This document shows positions 7,876 through 18,061 of a stretch of 64,000 nucleotides of DNA, in pieces. The notes beneath the pieces were generated by a model. It ran no database searches. It was not told the DNA's origin and was given only the letters and a program-made list of their open reading frames with translations. The position numbers and the translations under genes were made by a program. Each line of letters starts with the position of its first letter. The stretch's first letter is position 1. Source of the stretch: a virus. The stretch lies in IMG/VR virus record IMGVR_UViG_3300008261_000027, positions 1 to 64,000 of that record; one strand, 5' to 3'.

Positions 7876-8814
7876 TTAATCTAATTGTATTTTTTCTAAA
7901 TTGGTGAAATCGCCTTTTAAATCAGCAATATCCTTATCTTTTGGTAGTTTAACAATCCATGTTTTACCAAATAATTTACCTGTATTCAATTTATGAAATA
8001 AATTTTGTGCGTCTTCCCAGGCATCCCCATCCAAAACTATGGTTATTTTTTTAGCATTATCATACAAGGTAGAGTGTATGTGTTCGCTCATTACTTTACC
8101 TAGTAATGGTATTGAGTTTTCAACAAAAATGCTATCAAACGCCCCTTCAACAAGATAAACCTCTTTGTCCCAATCAATTAAACTTTCATTAAAAATGATT
8201 ATCTCTTTTTGAACTTCCGGATTCTTATATTTCATCTTGGTGTTATCAAAATAGGATCTGGCAACAAAATAATTTAATTCTTTTTCAGAATTGTACGATG
8301 GGATTATTATTCTACCACTATATGGCCCCTCATAAGCAAATCCGATATTATGTTTTTGACATATCTCTAGTGTTATATTCCTTTTTTTCAAGTAGTTAAA
8401 AGCCATTTTATAGTAATGTGTTAATTTTAACCCGGCACTCGCACTTGAAAACGCAACAAACTCTTTTGGTAAACCAAGAATTTTTTTATAATTTTTTGTT
8501 ATTTGTGTTTCTTCTGGCTTTAATAGTTCATAAATCGATATATGCCTTTTGCTTCCATATTTTTTTATCAGTTTATAAACACTTCCATGGGTATCGTGAG
8601 TTTCACCGCAAGACCAACACTTATAAACACCTAATTTATAGTTTACTTCTAGGTTTCCCTTACCATCACCTTCGTCTAAACCCTTTATTTCATGGGAACA
8701 AACAGGACAATCAAAGGAAATTTGTCCCTTTGCATCATTATGCAAATAGTAGTCACCTAAAATGTCTTCTAGGATCTCTACAATAGCGGAAGAATCTAAT
8801 TCTGTGGTGTTCAT
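7876..8814 (-). CDS. DNA primase, DnaG/gp61-type with zinc finger and TOPRIM
   Basis: 312 residues from the ATG at 8814 (MNTTELDSSAIV). An in-frame start at 8886 would place the terminator at 8841-8876 inside the gene, so it is rejected. The N-terminal zinc site is C36-x2-C39 and C66-x2-C69 (CPVC, CWSC), typical of CHC2 primases. The TOPRIM core has YLVEGAFDS near 217-226 and the DGD motif near 261-263. It makes RNA primers for lagging-strand synthesis and would partner the gp41-like helicase at 39005-40408. It opens the array running down to gp46, behind its own terminator and a TATTTATA motif. Confidence 0.9.
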   Translation of the reverse strand: MNTTELDSSAIVEILEDILGDYYLHNDAKGQISFDCPVCSHEIKGLDEGDGKGNLEVNYKLGVYKCWSCGETHDTHGSVYKLIKKYGSKRHISIYELLKPEETQITKNYKKILGLPKEFVAFSSASAGLKLTHYYKMAFNYLKKRNITLEICQKHNIGFAYEGPYSGRIIIPSYNSEKELNYFVARSYFDNTKMKYKNPEVQKEIIIFNESLIDWDKEVYLVEGAFDSIFVENSIPLLGKVMSEHIHSTLYDNAKKITIVLDGDAWEDAQNLFHKLNTGKLFGKTWIVKLPKDKDIADLKGDFTNLEKIQLD

Positions 8815-8821
8815 AGTGAAA

Positions 8822-8829
8822 TATAAATA
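8822..8829 (-). promoter_or_regulatory. TATTTATA motif before primase
   Basis: TATTTATA on the minus strand 7 nt before the primase ATG and 12 nt after the terminator U-tract. The order terminator, octamer, start codon fits a new transcription start. Confidence 0.45.
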
Positions 8830-8840
8830 AATTATTTGAT

Positions 8841-8876
8841 AAAAAAAAATCCCCCAGAGACACCACCCTCTGAGGG
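8841..8876 (-). terminator. Rho-independent terminator after the RuvC-like gene
   Basis: Minus-strand stem UCCCUCAGAG / CUCUGGGGGA (10 bp, one G-U pair) with an 8-nt loop, then AUUUUUUUUU. It separates the RuvC-like unit from the primase unit. Confidence 0.9.
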
Positions 8877-8884
8877 AACCAACC

Positions 8885-8909
8885 AAATGTAATAAAAACT
8901 ATTACATTT
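8885..8909 (-). repeat. Perfect inverted repeat, operator or second hairpin
   Basis: AAATGTAATA / TATTACATTT, 10 bp with a 5-nt loop, just upstream of the terminator. The minus strand also reads TACATTTG here, a fit to the TAnnTTTG element, so it could be an operator over a promoter; there is no U-tract. Confidence 0.5.
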
Positions 8910-8967
8910 CCGCCTTAAATTAAATATAAACAAATAAAAAATTATTTGGAAATATTTGTTGCCTTTT

Positions 8968-9570
8968 TTATTCGCCTTGTTTTATCATATTGATATAACC
9001 AATAACAGCTGTTGCTGCATCGGCCATATCATAATTTTCTTTTTTTAAATTTCCACCTTTTCCGTACAACCATTTTACTTCTGGGCATACAGCATTAACG
9101 TGCTCCCAAATAACATGCTTTTTGTCAATGTCTTTTGGATAGCCACCAAATAACACATGTTTATTTTTACCATTATCGCCAACCAAATCTGGGAACGCAT
9201 GTTTTCTAGCGTTATATGTTGAAATAAATGTTGGAACAATACCTAGGGTATCATATACTGATTTACACACCATGGTATTGTAACGCAAAAGAGTACCTAC
9301 AGTATACACATTATTTGAATTAAGTAATGGTTCTTCGATTATCACTTTAACAATACCTAACCCCACATATTCACTCAATTTTTTATTAAACGCATCTGCT
9401 TTCTTTATTAGTTCTTCTAATTTGTCCTCTGGTTGTGGTTTGATCTTAGGTGAGAAATGTGTTAATTCTAATAAATTTTTACCAGTTAAATCAAACAAAG
9501 CCCAACCTATGGTTTTTGTTGAAATGTCTAATCCAAGTATCTTGGACTTACTTTTAATTTTAGCATCCAT
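8968..9570 (-). CDS. RuvC-like Holliday-junction resolvase (RNase H fold)
   Basis: 200 residues. The N-terminal strand ILGLDISTKTIGWALFD carries Asp15, followed by VIIEEPL with Glu78/79, and the C-terminal MADAATAVIGY with Asp181 and Asp184. These are the acidic residues of the RuvC/RNase H fold. It probably cuts branched DNA, doing the job of T4 endonuclease VII (gp49) before packaging. It forms a single-gene unit ended by the terminator at 8841-8876. A host-like RuvC is usually shorter (about 170-180 residues) and this one has an extra lysine-rich segment near 150-180. Confidence 0.8.
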   Translation of the reverse strand: MDAKIKSKSKILGLDISTKTIGWALFDLTGKNLLELTHFSPKIKPQPEDKLEELIKKADAFNKKLSEYVGLGIVKVIIEEPLLNSNNVYTVGTLLRYNTMVCKSVYDTLGIVPTFISTYNARKHAFPDLVGDNGKNKHVLFGGYPKDIDKKHVIWEHVNAVCPEVKWLYGKGGNLKKENYDMADAATAVIGYINMIKQGE

Positions 9571-9611
9571 AGATTAATTATAAATCAAAAAAATAATAAT
9601 GTAAATAGAAA

Positions 9612-11717
9612 TTAGAAATCTAATTTTACGGAGAACACTTGAGCCGCAGTTCTGGTTATTGGTTTAGCCGTTTTAGCAATTACTAATGGTTCTTTGTTAT
9701 CATTTAATAATGCAACCTCAGTAATTTTTTTAGGTAAACCAGAAACATAAGTTGGATTTTGTGTATGTAAGAATTGTGTTGATGGTAGATTAACCATGAA
9801 GTTTAATACCTCAACGTCTGTTGCTCTGGTTAACTTAACCGCTCCGGGGAATGGTTGTGTGTCTCCAAATTGTGGTAATGTTGTCTGAGTATCTGATGGT
9901 TGATTTCCTAAGAATTCTTCAATATCATAATAATCAGCAGAATCTACCATGTCTCCAGTTACAACAAATTGATATCCACACATTTTATTACCTGGTATTA
10001 AATTACCAACTGTATGTCCAGATATTTGTGATGTTAAATCAACCATTCTCCAATCATCTGTTGTTGGTTGATTTCCTGTGGGTATTACTTGAACTAAGGC
10101 AAAAAACTTATTTGCTGTAAATCCTGTGAAATATGATGATGAGCTTAAATAAGCGAAATCATTAGTATCAAATTTAAAACCAATATTTGAATCTGTTGAT
10201 CCAGTTATTTTCCCATAATAATTACAGTGCATACCGTTTCTACCAGTATCTCCGGTGTATTGGAACATATAGGTCACCCACGCCGTTTCTCCGGTTTGAA
10301 CAACCGGTGTTAAATCATAAAATGTTGGTAGATCAACTGGAACTGTACTAAACCTAGGTGCTGGAAGTGTCCATTTTCTATTTGATTTATAATCAAGTAT
10401 TGCAACCAATTCTTGGTCATCAAAAACAATTATTTTTTTATCAACGAAAACTTTACCAACTCTATTACCTTGTTCATCCAACAAAAATCTAAACTTAACA
10501 TTATTAGTGTTTGGTTTATTGTTTTTTGATGATGAAACATAATAATTTGTTGTATCCATTACAAATTTTGCACCGATAGTACTTCCAGTATTTCTGTGAT
10601 AAAAAACAAACGGAATATAGACCTCAAAATAATCTGTATCTGAAACATCTACACCATCAATTTCGTACTCATCTGTTGTACTTGATCCGATATAATCATC
10701 ATACTTAAAAAATCTTTCAGGATCATTAACAATATCACCTAATTCTGAATAATGAATAACTGCAATACATCTTTGATCTTCTGGTTTGATATTAATCTTT
10801 TCACCAAATGAATTTGTGTAAGATGTTGGATTTGAAATTGTCCCTCCAGTTAAATTTGTAAATGTTTGGCCAGATGTTGATGTGTACCCAAGATACTCTT
10901 TTAGTGATGCAAATTGGGTTCCGGTATATCCACTAATATTTTCATCAAGTAAATCTTGAAAAGCATTTGAATCTAATCCCGCTGGTTTTTGAGTCCAGAT
11001 TAATTCTAATGACCATGGATCGTGTTGGTCTAAATTATCAACCGGTACAGGTGAACAAACTGTTGATTCTGTTGGTGTTTCTGGATATTCTAAACTACAC
11101 TTATTACATATAACTTGTGCATATCCAGTTTCTCCAGTTAAATTAGGCATAGGTCTATCTAGTTCAATTTCATTTGCAGAAATATCTACTATCTTATAAA
11201 CTAAACTTTGTGTTTCACCAGTTAATGTATAATCCTGTCCGCATAATCTTGTTTTAAATAATATCGTAATATATTCACAACCAGTGTATCCGGTTGCACC
11301 AGTAACTGATAATAAATTTGTACCATCGATTTGAGTAATATCAATTTCTTTAACTAAGCACTCAACAGTTGTACCGCTACATTCTTCAGCATCATATGGT
11401 TTATAATTTGATACAAACCCTGCTGGGCCCATCGGGTTTTTAATTGTTTCTGTTAAAGATTGTTGAATAGCATTACCAAAATTAATTGTTTCACCAGAGC
11501 TAACTAGATATGGATATTTGATATGTTGATCGCCGTCCATAGGTGCTAACACTCTTTGGTGCGTTGTACCAGTATATCCACTAAACGTATAATCAAATTC
11601 AGAATCGCCAACCTGAAAATATTTTATAACAAAATTACCTTCAGCAATAGACTTTCTACCCTTTCTGGTTATTCTGGCTGACAAATATTCTGAATTATTA
11701 CTATCTAAAAAGCTCAT
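9612..11717 (-). CDS. Virion structural protein with GYTG motifs, tail fibre or baseplate-associated
   Basis: 701 residues, no enzyme motif. The N-terminus (MSFLDSNNSEYLSARITRKG) followed by GNFVIKYFQVGDSEFDY looks like a conserved virion attachment head found at the start of T4-like structural proteins. The body is Thr/Gly/Asn-rich, with many GYTG/YTGT segments (SGYTGTTHQ, GATGYTGCEY, SGYTGTQF), shared with the 301-residue protein at 25978-26883. It ends a chain of adhesin-type genes. Most likely part of the host-recognition apparatus, distal to the baseplate. The exact homologue is not recognised. Confidence 0.65.
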   Translation of the reverse strand: MSFLDSNNSEYLSARITRKGRKSIAEGNFVIKYFQVGDSEFDYTFSGYTGTTHQRVLAPMDGDQHIKYPYLVSSGETINFGNAIQQSLTETIKNPMGPAGFVSNYKPYDAEECSGTTVECLVKEIDITQIDGTNLLSVTGATGYTGCEYITILFKTRLCGQDYTLTGETQSLVYKIVDISANEIELDRPMPNLTGETGYAQVICNKCSLEYPETPTESTVCSPVPVDNLDQHDPWSLELIWTQKPAGLDSNAFQDLLDENISGYTGTQFASLKEYLGYTSTSGQTFTNLTGGTISNPTSYTNSFGEKINIKPEDQRCIAVIHYSELGDIVNDPERFFKYDDYIGSSTTDEYEIDGVDVSDTDYFEVYIPFVFYHRNTGSTIGAKFVMDTTNYYVSSSKNNKPNTNNVKFRFLLDEQGNRVGKVFVDKKIIVFDDQELVAILDYKSNRKWTLPAPRFSTVPVDLPTFYDLTPVVQTGETAWVTYMFQYTGDTGRNGMHCNYYGKITGSTDSNIGFKFDTNDFAYLSSSSYFTGFTANKFFALVQVIPTGNQPTTDDWRMVDLTSQISGHTVGNLIPGNKMCGYQFVVTGDMVDSADYYDIEEFLGNQPSDTQTTLPQFGDTQPFPGAVKLTRATDVEVLNFMVNLPSTQFLHTQNPTYVSGLPKKITEVALLNDNKEPLVIAKTAKPITRTAAQVFSVKLDF

Positions 11718-11737
11718 ATTTTATTTTATATTTTTAT

Positions 11738-12820
11738 TTAAAATGGATTTTCGCCGCCGCTACACGACACATTTCCAACATTAGTTACCATACCCATTGA
11801 ATCGATTTCGACAAAATAATATGTTCCAAGAGTATATGTGTTTTCATATTGGGTTGTGCTAATTGCATAAACATAACCTGATCCCGCACCAACAATCGGA
11901 TCACCGTTGGAATCATATATAGTATAATTAAGCATTCCTGAAATTGTAGATGACGTTGATTTAACTACCGCTGACATAACATATCCAGGGCTCGAACAAT
12001 ATGTTGTTTGAGTTTGCTCTGGTGTTGCAGTTGGTGCTGGGCTACAGCCTATTGTTACACTCCAAGCATCTGATGGATTTGGTGGTGTTCCATCAGGATT
12101 TGCTGGGCCAACATCAACACGTAATTCATATGTTGTTCCAGATGAATATGTAAAGTTAAATGATCCATTACCATCAGTATCAACCAAACTACCTGCGCTA
12201 CCCCAAGGGCCGGCATATGTATTATCAGATCCAACCCAACCACTGTTCGCAATTAATGAGCTATCACCATATATGTTAAATCTATTTGGTCTATCATTTG
12301 CCACAAATGTGATTGTAACTATATCGCCATTTGTTGCATCACTCAAATCGAGATATTTTGTTTGTGTTACAAATGTACTTGGTGCGTATGTATCAGACAC
12401 AGTATCACCACAACCATACATTACAACTGTTGCTGTAGGTGTTGGTGTTGGTGTACTAGTAGGTGTGCTTGTTGGTGTACTTGTTGGTGTTGCGGTTGGA
12501 CCTACGGGCGTTGCTGTAGGCGTTGGTGTTGGTGTATTAGTAGGTGTTGCGGTTGGAGTTGCTGTAGCTCCAGCAACAAAATTAATATTAATACATTGTG
12601 TTGTCCCCGAACATTGCCCATTATCAACCTTAACATATAAAGAGGTTACCAAATCGTTAGTTATTGATATTGTTTTTGGAAACCCAGAAACAGCTTGTCC
12701 TGTTGCCAAACTTGTACAACCACTTCCACAAGAAGCACCTGTACAACCAGATATTGAAACAGTACTACCTGTTATATCTTCACCAACTGTACCTAAATTT
12801 ACTAGCGCGTTAAATGCCAT
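11738..12820 (-). CDS. Tail-associated adhesin with Thr-Pro stalk
   Basis: 360 residues. The N-terminal domain of about 85 residues is Cys/Gly/Ser-rich (CTGASCGSGCTSLATGQ) and resembles the first domains of the neighbouring adhesins (an LATGxxxSGFxxxI pattern also in the 194-residue gene). Next comes a Thr-Pro stalk of about 40 residues ([19 protein letters not shown]). A beta-rich middle domain with FNIYGDSSLIANSGW follows, then a second short TP segment and a C-terminal domain ending VEIDSMGMVTNVGNVSC. The design is anchor, stalk, receptor-binding head. ATG is preceded by TATTTATA at 4 nt. Confidence 0.65.
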   Translation of the reverse strand: MAFNALVNLGTVGEDITGSTVSISGCTGASCGSGCTSLATGQAVSGFPKTISITNDLVTSLYVKVDNGQCSGTTQCININFVAGATATPTATPTNTPTPTPTATPVGPTATPTSTPTSTPTSTPTPTPTATVVMYGCGDTVSDTYAPSTFVTQTKYLDLSDATNGDIVTITFVANDRPNRFNIYGDSSLIANSGWVGSDNTYAGPWGSAGSLVDTDGNGSFNFTYSSGTTYELRVDVGPANPDGTPPNPSDAWSVTIGCSPAPTATPEQTQTTYCSSPGYVMSAVVKSTSSTISGMLNYTIYDSNGDPIVGAGSGYVYAISTTQYENTYTLGTYYFVEIDSMGMVTNVGNVSCSGGENPF

Positions 12821-12824
12821 ATTT

Positions 12825-12832
12825 TATAAATA
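12825..12832 (-). promoter_or_regulatory. TATTTATA start-proximal motif
   Basis: Minus-strand TATTTATA ending 4 nt before the ATG at 12820, in the 27-nt gap between two adhesin genes. Confidence 0.35.
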
Positions 12833-12847
12833 TTAATTCTTTTATTT

Positions 12848-13261
12848 TTATATTGTTGCTGTTGCTGTTCCACTGTTAAAATCACAATATATTATTTCAG
12901 TTGGTGTTGGTGTTGGGGTTATTGATGCTGTTGCAGATCCGCCACTAAAATCACAAATCGGCATACACGGATCGTAATAACTTTCACTATGAATTTTAAC
13001 ATTTTCAATAATATACCCATCCGTAACAGTATCTTGTATTTTTATCCAAACTGTGTCAAAAAATATATCATCAAATGTGGCCCCAGTTAAAATAACTGGG
13101 TTTGTATAATAATTCCTAGATGCACTAGAAGGATATGTACCACCATATTGTGTGTAACCAGTAGCAATAACTGTTTCATTACCTGGTGTAGGTGCAATCC
13201 TATATGAAAGTTCAAAAGGATTTGGACAATTTATATCATATACTCTAATGTGTAAACCCAT
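12848..13261 (-). CDS. Short adhesin-like protein with CDF-GTATA motif
   Basis: 137 residues. The first 105 residues form a beta-type domain (MGLHIRVYDINCPNPFELSY). The last 30 hold two copies of a short motif, CDFSGGSATASI and CDFNSGTATATI, joined by TPTPTPTE. The same motif ends the 272-residue structural protein at 26885 and, in extended form, builds the large repeat array at 18732-19708. It is the first gene after the terminator at 13293-13322 and has TATTTATA 5 nt before its ATG. Probably a small virion-surface protein; the function is not recognised. Confidence 0.6.
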   Translation of the reverse strand: MGLHIRVYDINCPNPFELSYRIAPTPGNETVIATGYTQYGGTYPSSASRNYYTNPVILTGATFDDIFFDTVWIKIQDTVTDGYIIENVKIHSESYYDPCMPICDFSGGSATASITPTPTPTEIIYCDFNSGTATATI

Positions 13262-13266
13262 ACCTA

Positions 13267-13274
13267 TATAAATA
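13267..13274 (-). promoter_or_regulatory. TATTTATA motif after a terminator
   Basis: Minus-strand TATTTATA 5 nt before the ATG at 13261 and about 20 nt after the U-tract of the terminator at 13293-13322. Confidence 0.4.
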
Positions 13275-13292
13275 CCGATAATAAAAATTTAA

Positions 13293-13322
13293 ATAAAAAA
13301 CCCCTTTTAATAAAGGGGTTTT
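13293..13322 (-). terminator. Rho-independent terminator between adhesin genes
   Basis: Minus-strand stem AAAACCCCUUU / AAAGGGGUUUU with a 4-nt loop, then U-rich sequence. It ends the unit containing the 194-residue gene. Confidence 0.9.
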
Positions 13323-13346
13323 AATTAAAAATATTATTTAAAAATT

Positions 13347-13931
13347 TTATACGCTTGCGCCCGAATCTAAAACAAACGCGACATAATCGTTTCCACTGGT
13401 AATTCCAATCGTATGATCATATGTTGCGTTACCTCCAGTAGCTGATCCTGGACATGTTGATGACCCAACCCCGACCATCGCATAAGTTTGGTCTGTTCCA
13501 ATTGTAACAATATCACCTAATGTTAATCCAGTAATTGTACCAATTAAAGAACAACTATTTGTCAATGGATCAAGCGTTGTTAAATATTCTGTTGTTCCAC
13601 TGTTTACTTGATAATAAACTGAAGCATTTGCTGGTGTACCATCAAGATCTTTACCATATACTTGTAGATCTACCAGAGATCCACCTCCACCTCCACCAAT
13701 TCCAGTTAACCATTCTTGACTTGTGCTACATGTTCCAGTGCTTTGTATTGTACCACCACTTAATGTTTCATATGTGGTGTTTATTGTATAACCACTTATT
13801 AATTGATTTTTCGTTACCCCTGTTGCTAATTGATAGGTGGTTCCACCAGTAGTTGTTCCTGAAATATTAAATGGACCGGCCACATATGTTGCACCAGTAT
13901 AAGGCGATTGTAATGTGAATGTAATTGTCAT
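13347..13931 (-). CDS. Small beta-rich adhesin-like protein
   Basis: 194 residues. The N-terminal half (MTITFTLQSPYTGATYVAGP, then FNISGTTTGGTTYQLATGV) shares the pattern GPFNI...ATGxTxxQL with the first domains of the 1352- and 629-residue adhesins, so it is probably a paralogous anchor domain. A Gly-rich hinge (GIGGGGGGS) near residue 77-85 leads to a C-terminal beta domain (GKDLDGTPANASVYYQVNSG). There is no Thr-Pro stalk. It ends its transcription unit. Probably a short member of the same receptor-recognition set. Confidence 0.6.
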   Translation of the reverse strand: MTITFTLQSPYTGATYVAGPFNISGTTTGGTTYQLATGVTKNQLISGYTINTTYETLSGGTIQSTGTCSTSQEWLTGIGGGGGGSLVDLQVYGKDLDGTPANASVYYQVNSGTTEYLTTLDPLTNSCSLIGTITGLTLGDIVTIGTDQTYAMVGVGSSTCPGSATGGNATYDHTIGITSGNDYVAFVLDSGASV

Positions 13932-13947
13932 TGTTTTCTTTTTTTAT

Positions 13948-13955
13948 TATAAATA
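13948..13955 (-). promoter_or_regulatory. TATTTATA start-proximal motif
   Basis: Minus-strand TATTTATA 16 nt before the ATG at 13931, followed by an A-rich leader with AAAAAAAG that may act as a ribosome-binding segment. Confidence 0.35.
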
Positions 13956-13979
13956 TCCGTTTATTGTAAATAAATTATT

Positions 13980-16900
13980 TTAAGCATTACATAATTGTGA
14001 ACATGAACTAAATGATCCATAAATCTCTGTCAATTCATAAACGTAGCTAGGACCAGAAGCATTACTTACTAGTTTATATGCATAACCATCAGGGCCTGCG
14101 GATGATGGATAGAACTCATTCAATGCTACTATTGCCCCCGCTGCGATTCTAGCAACACCTGTTCCGGATAAACTACAACCGCTACAGTTATAAACCTCAA
14201 CATTATAGTAATCATATGCTGGAGCACATGAATCTAGTGTCACCATACTACTTGTAACCACACAACCATTTGCATCAGTAACTTTAACACGATATGCAAA
14301 AGAAGCGGTCAATCCGGTTACATTTCTAGTTGCATCACCACTATTGACGCCAGTAAATGTTGCAATTAAAGATGTGTTAATAGGATCATTATATGGTGAT
14401 GTATTATCCTCATAAACTTGATATGTTTTAGGGAAAATTCCGCCGCTAGAAGATACTTGAATAACACCACTACTATCACAATCTGGTTGTGTAACAACGG
14501 ATATCGATGCTGTTCCTTGTGTTGGTTGTGACAATTGGGCTGGGGTCAAATCATTTGTTGCGTTAGCACCATCTTTTACCCTAAATGTGTATGTTGTATT
14601 AGCAACTAAATTACTGAATGTTTTAGGTAAATTATAATATGGGAAATAACCATCTTCGCTAAATGCAACTTGATAACCACTACCACTTCCACCACTAGGA
14701 TTTGAGATTGTGTAGCTACCATCAGATCCACCATTACAACTAATGTTTGAATACGCTATTTGCGCTGTTGGTGCTGTAGGAATTGTAATTGTTACATTTG
14801 AAACAATTCTTTCACAATCTGAATTATCTCTAACATAAACACTATATGTCCCCGATCCTAATCCTGTGTATTGTTTACTACTTGAACTAAACGTTTCATA
14901 TGTACCAGAATTTAGCTTCACATCATAATCTGCAAATCCAGATCCAGTTCCACCCTGTGGACTACTAACTGTAATTGTTCCTGTTCCGGTATATGTGGAT
15001 GGGTTTGTTGATGAAACTGATGCTGTTACTATTGAATTTTGTGTTACAGCTACGCTGTATGTTTGTGTACATGTTGCACCATCTTTAATACCTATTGTAT
15101 AGGTACCGGAACTTAATCCAGTGAATGTTTTTGGTAAATTAAAATATGCCCCGCCACTTATATTTGCTTGATACCCACTTCCGCTTCCGCCAGTACCGTT
15201 TGTTACTGCAATTTGGCCAGTAGAATCGTTAAAACAGGTTACATTTGTTACTGTTGTTGTTGCATTAGGTGCAGATTTTGATAATACTTGTGTTGTTGCC
15301 GTAACGCAATCATTTTGATCTTTTACATATAAAATATATGTTCCGTTACTTAAACTACTAAATGTTCCGCTTGATTGGAAGTTTATACCATTTATTGAAT
15401 ATGTTTTTGTTCCAGTACCGCCAGAACCAGAAACGGTGATACTTCCGTTACTACCATCCCAACAAGTTGGTGCTGTTGCATCTGTCACACTAATTGAAAG
15501 TGCTGTTGGTTGTGTAACAGTAACAGAATATGATTTAACACAATTGCTATTATCTTTAACATAAATGGTATAAGTTCCGGCGGACAAAGAAGTGAAAGTA
15601 TGTGATGAAACGAATCCAGTATAATTTGTCCCGTCTTTTGAAACTCGATAAGGTGAATTTCCTCCAGTAAAACTTGTTACAGCTATCGATCCAGTACTAT
15701 CACCATTACATGCAATATTTGTTGGTGTAAATGTGGCGTTTGGAGCTGTTCTATTTAGTGTAACTGAAGTTGTTACAACACAATTGTTTGCATCTTTTGC
15801 ATAAACTGTGTAAGTACCATTACTTAAACTACTAAACGTACCAGAAGATTGGTAATTCGTGCCATTTATTGAATATGTTTTTGTTCCTGTCCCGCTAGAC
15901 GCCGATACGCTTATAGAACCATCACTACCATCCCAACAAGTTGGGTTTGTCCCTGATGCTGAAATACTAATCTGTGTTGGTTCTGTTATTGTTACCGAAT
16001 ATGTGTTTTCGCAGTTTGCACTATCTTTAACATAAATGGTATATGTTCCAGCAGCTAATGAAGAATATGTTCTAGATGTTGTTATTACTTGATAAGTTCC
16101 ACCCGCATTTAATTTTGTTGAATATGGGCCACCTTGTCCGCCACTTAATGACGATACCGTTATTTCACCACCTGATGCACCATAACAAGTGTTGTTTACT
16201 TGAGATACCGTTGCTGTGACCTGAGTCCTACTCAATGTAACTGAAGTTGATCCCGTACAATTGTTACTATCTTTAGCATAAATTGTATATGTTCCATTTG
16301 CTAAATTACTAAAAGTTGTGCCGGTCTGATAGTTTGTACCATCTTTAGAATATGTGTACCCACTTCCAGATCCACCAGAAGCAGAAGAAACGGTAATTGA
16401 TCCATCTGTACTGGCATTACAAGTTGGATTAGTGCCGGATGCACTTACTGAAACAACCGATGGTTGTGTAACTGTAACTGAAGTACTACCAACTTCATTA
16501 TAAGAATCTTTTGCATAAATTGTATAAGAACCCGCAGTTAATCCACTAAAAATAGTACTTGATTGATAATTGCTACCGTCTTTAGAATATGTGTAACTTG
16601 CGGTACCTCCACTAGCATTTGATACTGTTATAACACCGTTAGATCCACCATTACATGTTACATTTGTTGTTGCTGACGCTGTTACAGAAATTGTTACATT
16701 TGTAATTGTAATTGTTATGGTTTTATCAAATGTTAACCCACCGGCATCTGTTGCTCTAACCCTAATTGAATAACTAGATTTAGTTTCATAATTAAAAACA
16801 ACAGAACTTTTTAATGTTGTTCCATCAATATAAAAACTTGAGTTATCGGGATATGTTACGGTATCATGTAATGTGAATGTAAAAGTATCACTAGCATCAG

Positions 16901-18038
16901 GATCTGTTGCCGATAGTGTTCCAATAGTTGTTCCTGTTGGTACGTTTTCAGATATAGATGAAGAACTTAAAGAAATATTTGTTGGGGCTTCATTAACATT
17001 TGTTACATTTATTGTAAATGTTCCATCGTATGTTAATCCGCCAGCATCTGTTGTTCTCACTCTTATTGAGTAAGATGTTTTTGACTCGTAATTAAAAACT
17101 ACCGCATTTTTTAACACACCAGCACTAGATAGTGTAAAACTTGCATTATCTGTGTCGCCAGTTCCACTTACTAAAGCATATGTAAAAGTATCCCCAGCAT
17201 CAACGTCTAATGCACTAAATGTACCAATTGTTGTTCCGGTTGCTGTATTCTCTTGTTGTGAACTATTATTAATAGTTAAACCATAAGGTGCTTCATTAAC
17301 ATTAAGAATGTTAATTGTAAATGCCTTATCAAAATATTGACCAACGCTATCTGTAACTCTTATTGTAACACTATGTGATGTTGCGGATTCATAATTAAAA
17401 CTTTGTGATGATCTTAATGACGTACCAGAAATATTAAAGTTTGTTCCACCACTTATAACTGTATATGTGTGTGTGTCACTATTATCTAATGTTGTGACAG
17501 ATAGTGTACCAATAGTAGTGTTAATAGCACTATTTTCATTAATTGTGTTATTACTTAATGAAATATCTGTTGGCGGGAAATTAACATTAACGTTAACATC
17601 AAATTCACAATTAAGTGTTGGCGTTGGTGTTGGTGTTGGAGACGGACTCGGGGTTGGTGTTGCGGTAATTACGTTTGTATTAACATCAAAATCGCAATTC
17701 GGTGTTGGTGTAGGTGTTGGTGTCGGAGTTGAGGTTGGGGTTGGACTCGGAGTTGGCGTTGGACTTGGAGTCGGTGTTGGGGTTGGTGTTGGTAATATTA
17801 ATTCATCTCCAGCCAAACAGTTTTGATCTGTATTGTATAATACTATTTTTATTGCTTCATCTGGCACAGAAACTAGCACACCATCAATATCTGTTAAATC
17901 AGAATATGTGATCCCTGTTGCTGGTTGAGATGTTGATACAACGGTAGCAATATTTGAAGGATTAACAACATCATAGTAGATGTTGTATGGTCCTGGTGCT
18001 GTTCCTGATACTATATTAACCGTGTATTGTTTCGCCAT
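13980..18038 (-). CDS. Giant adhesin: Thr-Pro stalk, cadherin-like and SprB-type repeats
   Basis: 1352 residues. Order: an N-terminal domain of about 80 residues like that of the 629-residue neighbour ([31 protein letters not shown]). Then Thr-Pro segments with two or three CxFDVN motifs to about residue 145. Next are three cadherin-like repeats ([37 protein letters not shown]) to about 450. About ten repeats of 75-85 residues follow to about 1270, on the SprB pattern ([33 protein letters not shown]). A C-terminal Cys-containing domain closes it. SprB repeats are known from surface adhesins of gliding Flavobacterium. This phage copy is probably a long receptor-binding fibre. Confidence 0.8.
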   Translation of the reverse strand: MAKQYTVNIVSGTAPGPYNIYYDVVNPSNIATVVSTSQPATGITYSDLTDIDGVLVSVPDEAIKIVLYNTDQNCLAGDELILPTPTPTPTPSPTPTPSPTPTSTPTPTPTPTPNCDFDVNTNVITATPTPSPSPTPTPTPTLNCEFDVNVNVNFPPTDISLSNNTINENSAINTTIGTLSVTTLDNSDTHTYTVISGGTNFNISGTSLRSSQSFNYESATSHSVTIRVTDSVGQYFDKAFTINILNVNEAPYGLTINNSSQQENTATGTTIGTFSALDVDAGDTFTYALVSGTGDTDNASFTLSSAGVLKNAVVFNYESKTSYSIRVRTTDAGGLTYDGTFTINVTNVNEAPTNISLSSSSISENVPTGTTIGTLSATDPDASDTFTFTLHDTVTYPDNSSFYIDGTTLKSSVVFNYETKSSYSIRVRATDAGGLTFDKTITITITNVTISVTASATTNVTCNGGSNGVITVSNASGGTASYTYSKDGSNYQSSTIFSGLTAGSYTIYAKDSYNEVGSTSVTVTQPSVVSVSASGTNPTCNASTDGSITVSSASGGSGSGYTYSKDGTNYQTGTTFSNLANGTYTIYAKDSNNCTGSTSVTLSRTQVTATVSQVNNTCYGASGGEITVSSLSGGQGGPYSTKLNAGGTYQVITTSRTYSSLAAGTYTIYVKDSANCENTYSVTITEPTQISISASGTNPTCWDGSDGSISVSASSGTGTKTYSINGTNYQSSGTFSSLSNGTYTVYAKDANNCVVTTSVTLNRTAPNATFTPTNIACNGDSTGSIAVTSFTGGNSPYRVSKDGTNYTGFVSSHTFTSLSAGTYTIYVKDNSNCVKSYSVTVTQPTALSISVTDATAPTCWDGSNGSITVSGSGGTGTKTYSINGINFQSSGTFSSLSNGTYILYVKDQNDCVTATTQVLSKSAPNATTTVTNVTCFNDSTGQIAVTNGTGGSGSGYQANISGGAYFNLPKTFTGLSSGTYTIGIKDGATCTQTYSVAVTQNSIVTASVSSTNPSTYTGTGTITVSSPQGGTGSGFADYDVKLNSGTYETFSSSSKQYTGLGSGTYSVYVRDNSDCERIVSNVTITIPTAPTAQIAYSNISCNGGSDGSYTISNPSGGSGSGYQVAFSEDGYFPYYNLPKTFSNLVANTTYTFRVKDGANATNDLTPAQLSQPTQGTASISVVTQPDCDSSGVIQVSSSGGIFPKTYQVYEDNTSPYNDPINTSLIATFTGVNSGDATRNVTGLTASFAYRVKVTDANGCVVTSSMVTLDSCAPAYDYYNVEVYNCSGCSLSGTGVARIAAGAIVALNEFYPSSAGPDGYAYKLVSNASGPSYVYELTEIYGSFSSCSQLCNA

Positions 18039-18061
18039 TACTTTATATAATTATTTACTCA

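Noticed and set aside
8815-8886. Extended N-terminus of the primase starting at 8886
   Set aside because: It would run through a strong terminator hairpin; the ATG at 8814 follows a TATTTATA motif and gives a normal primase N-terminus.
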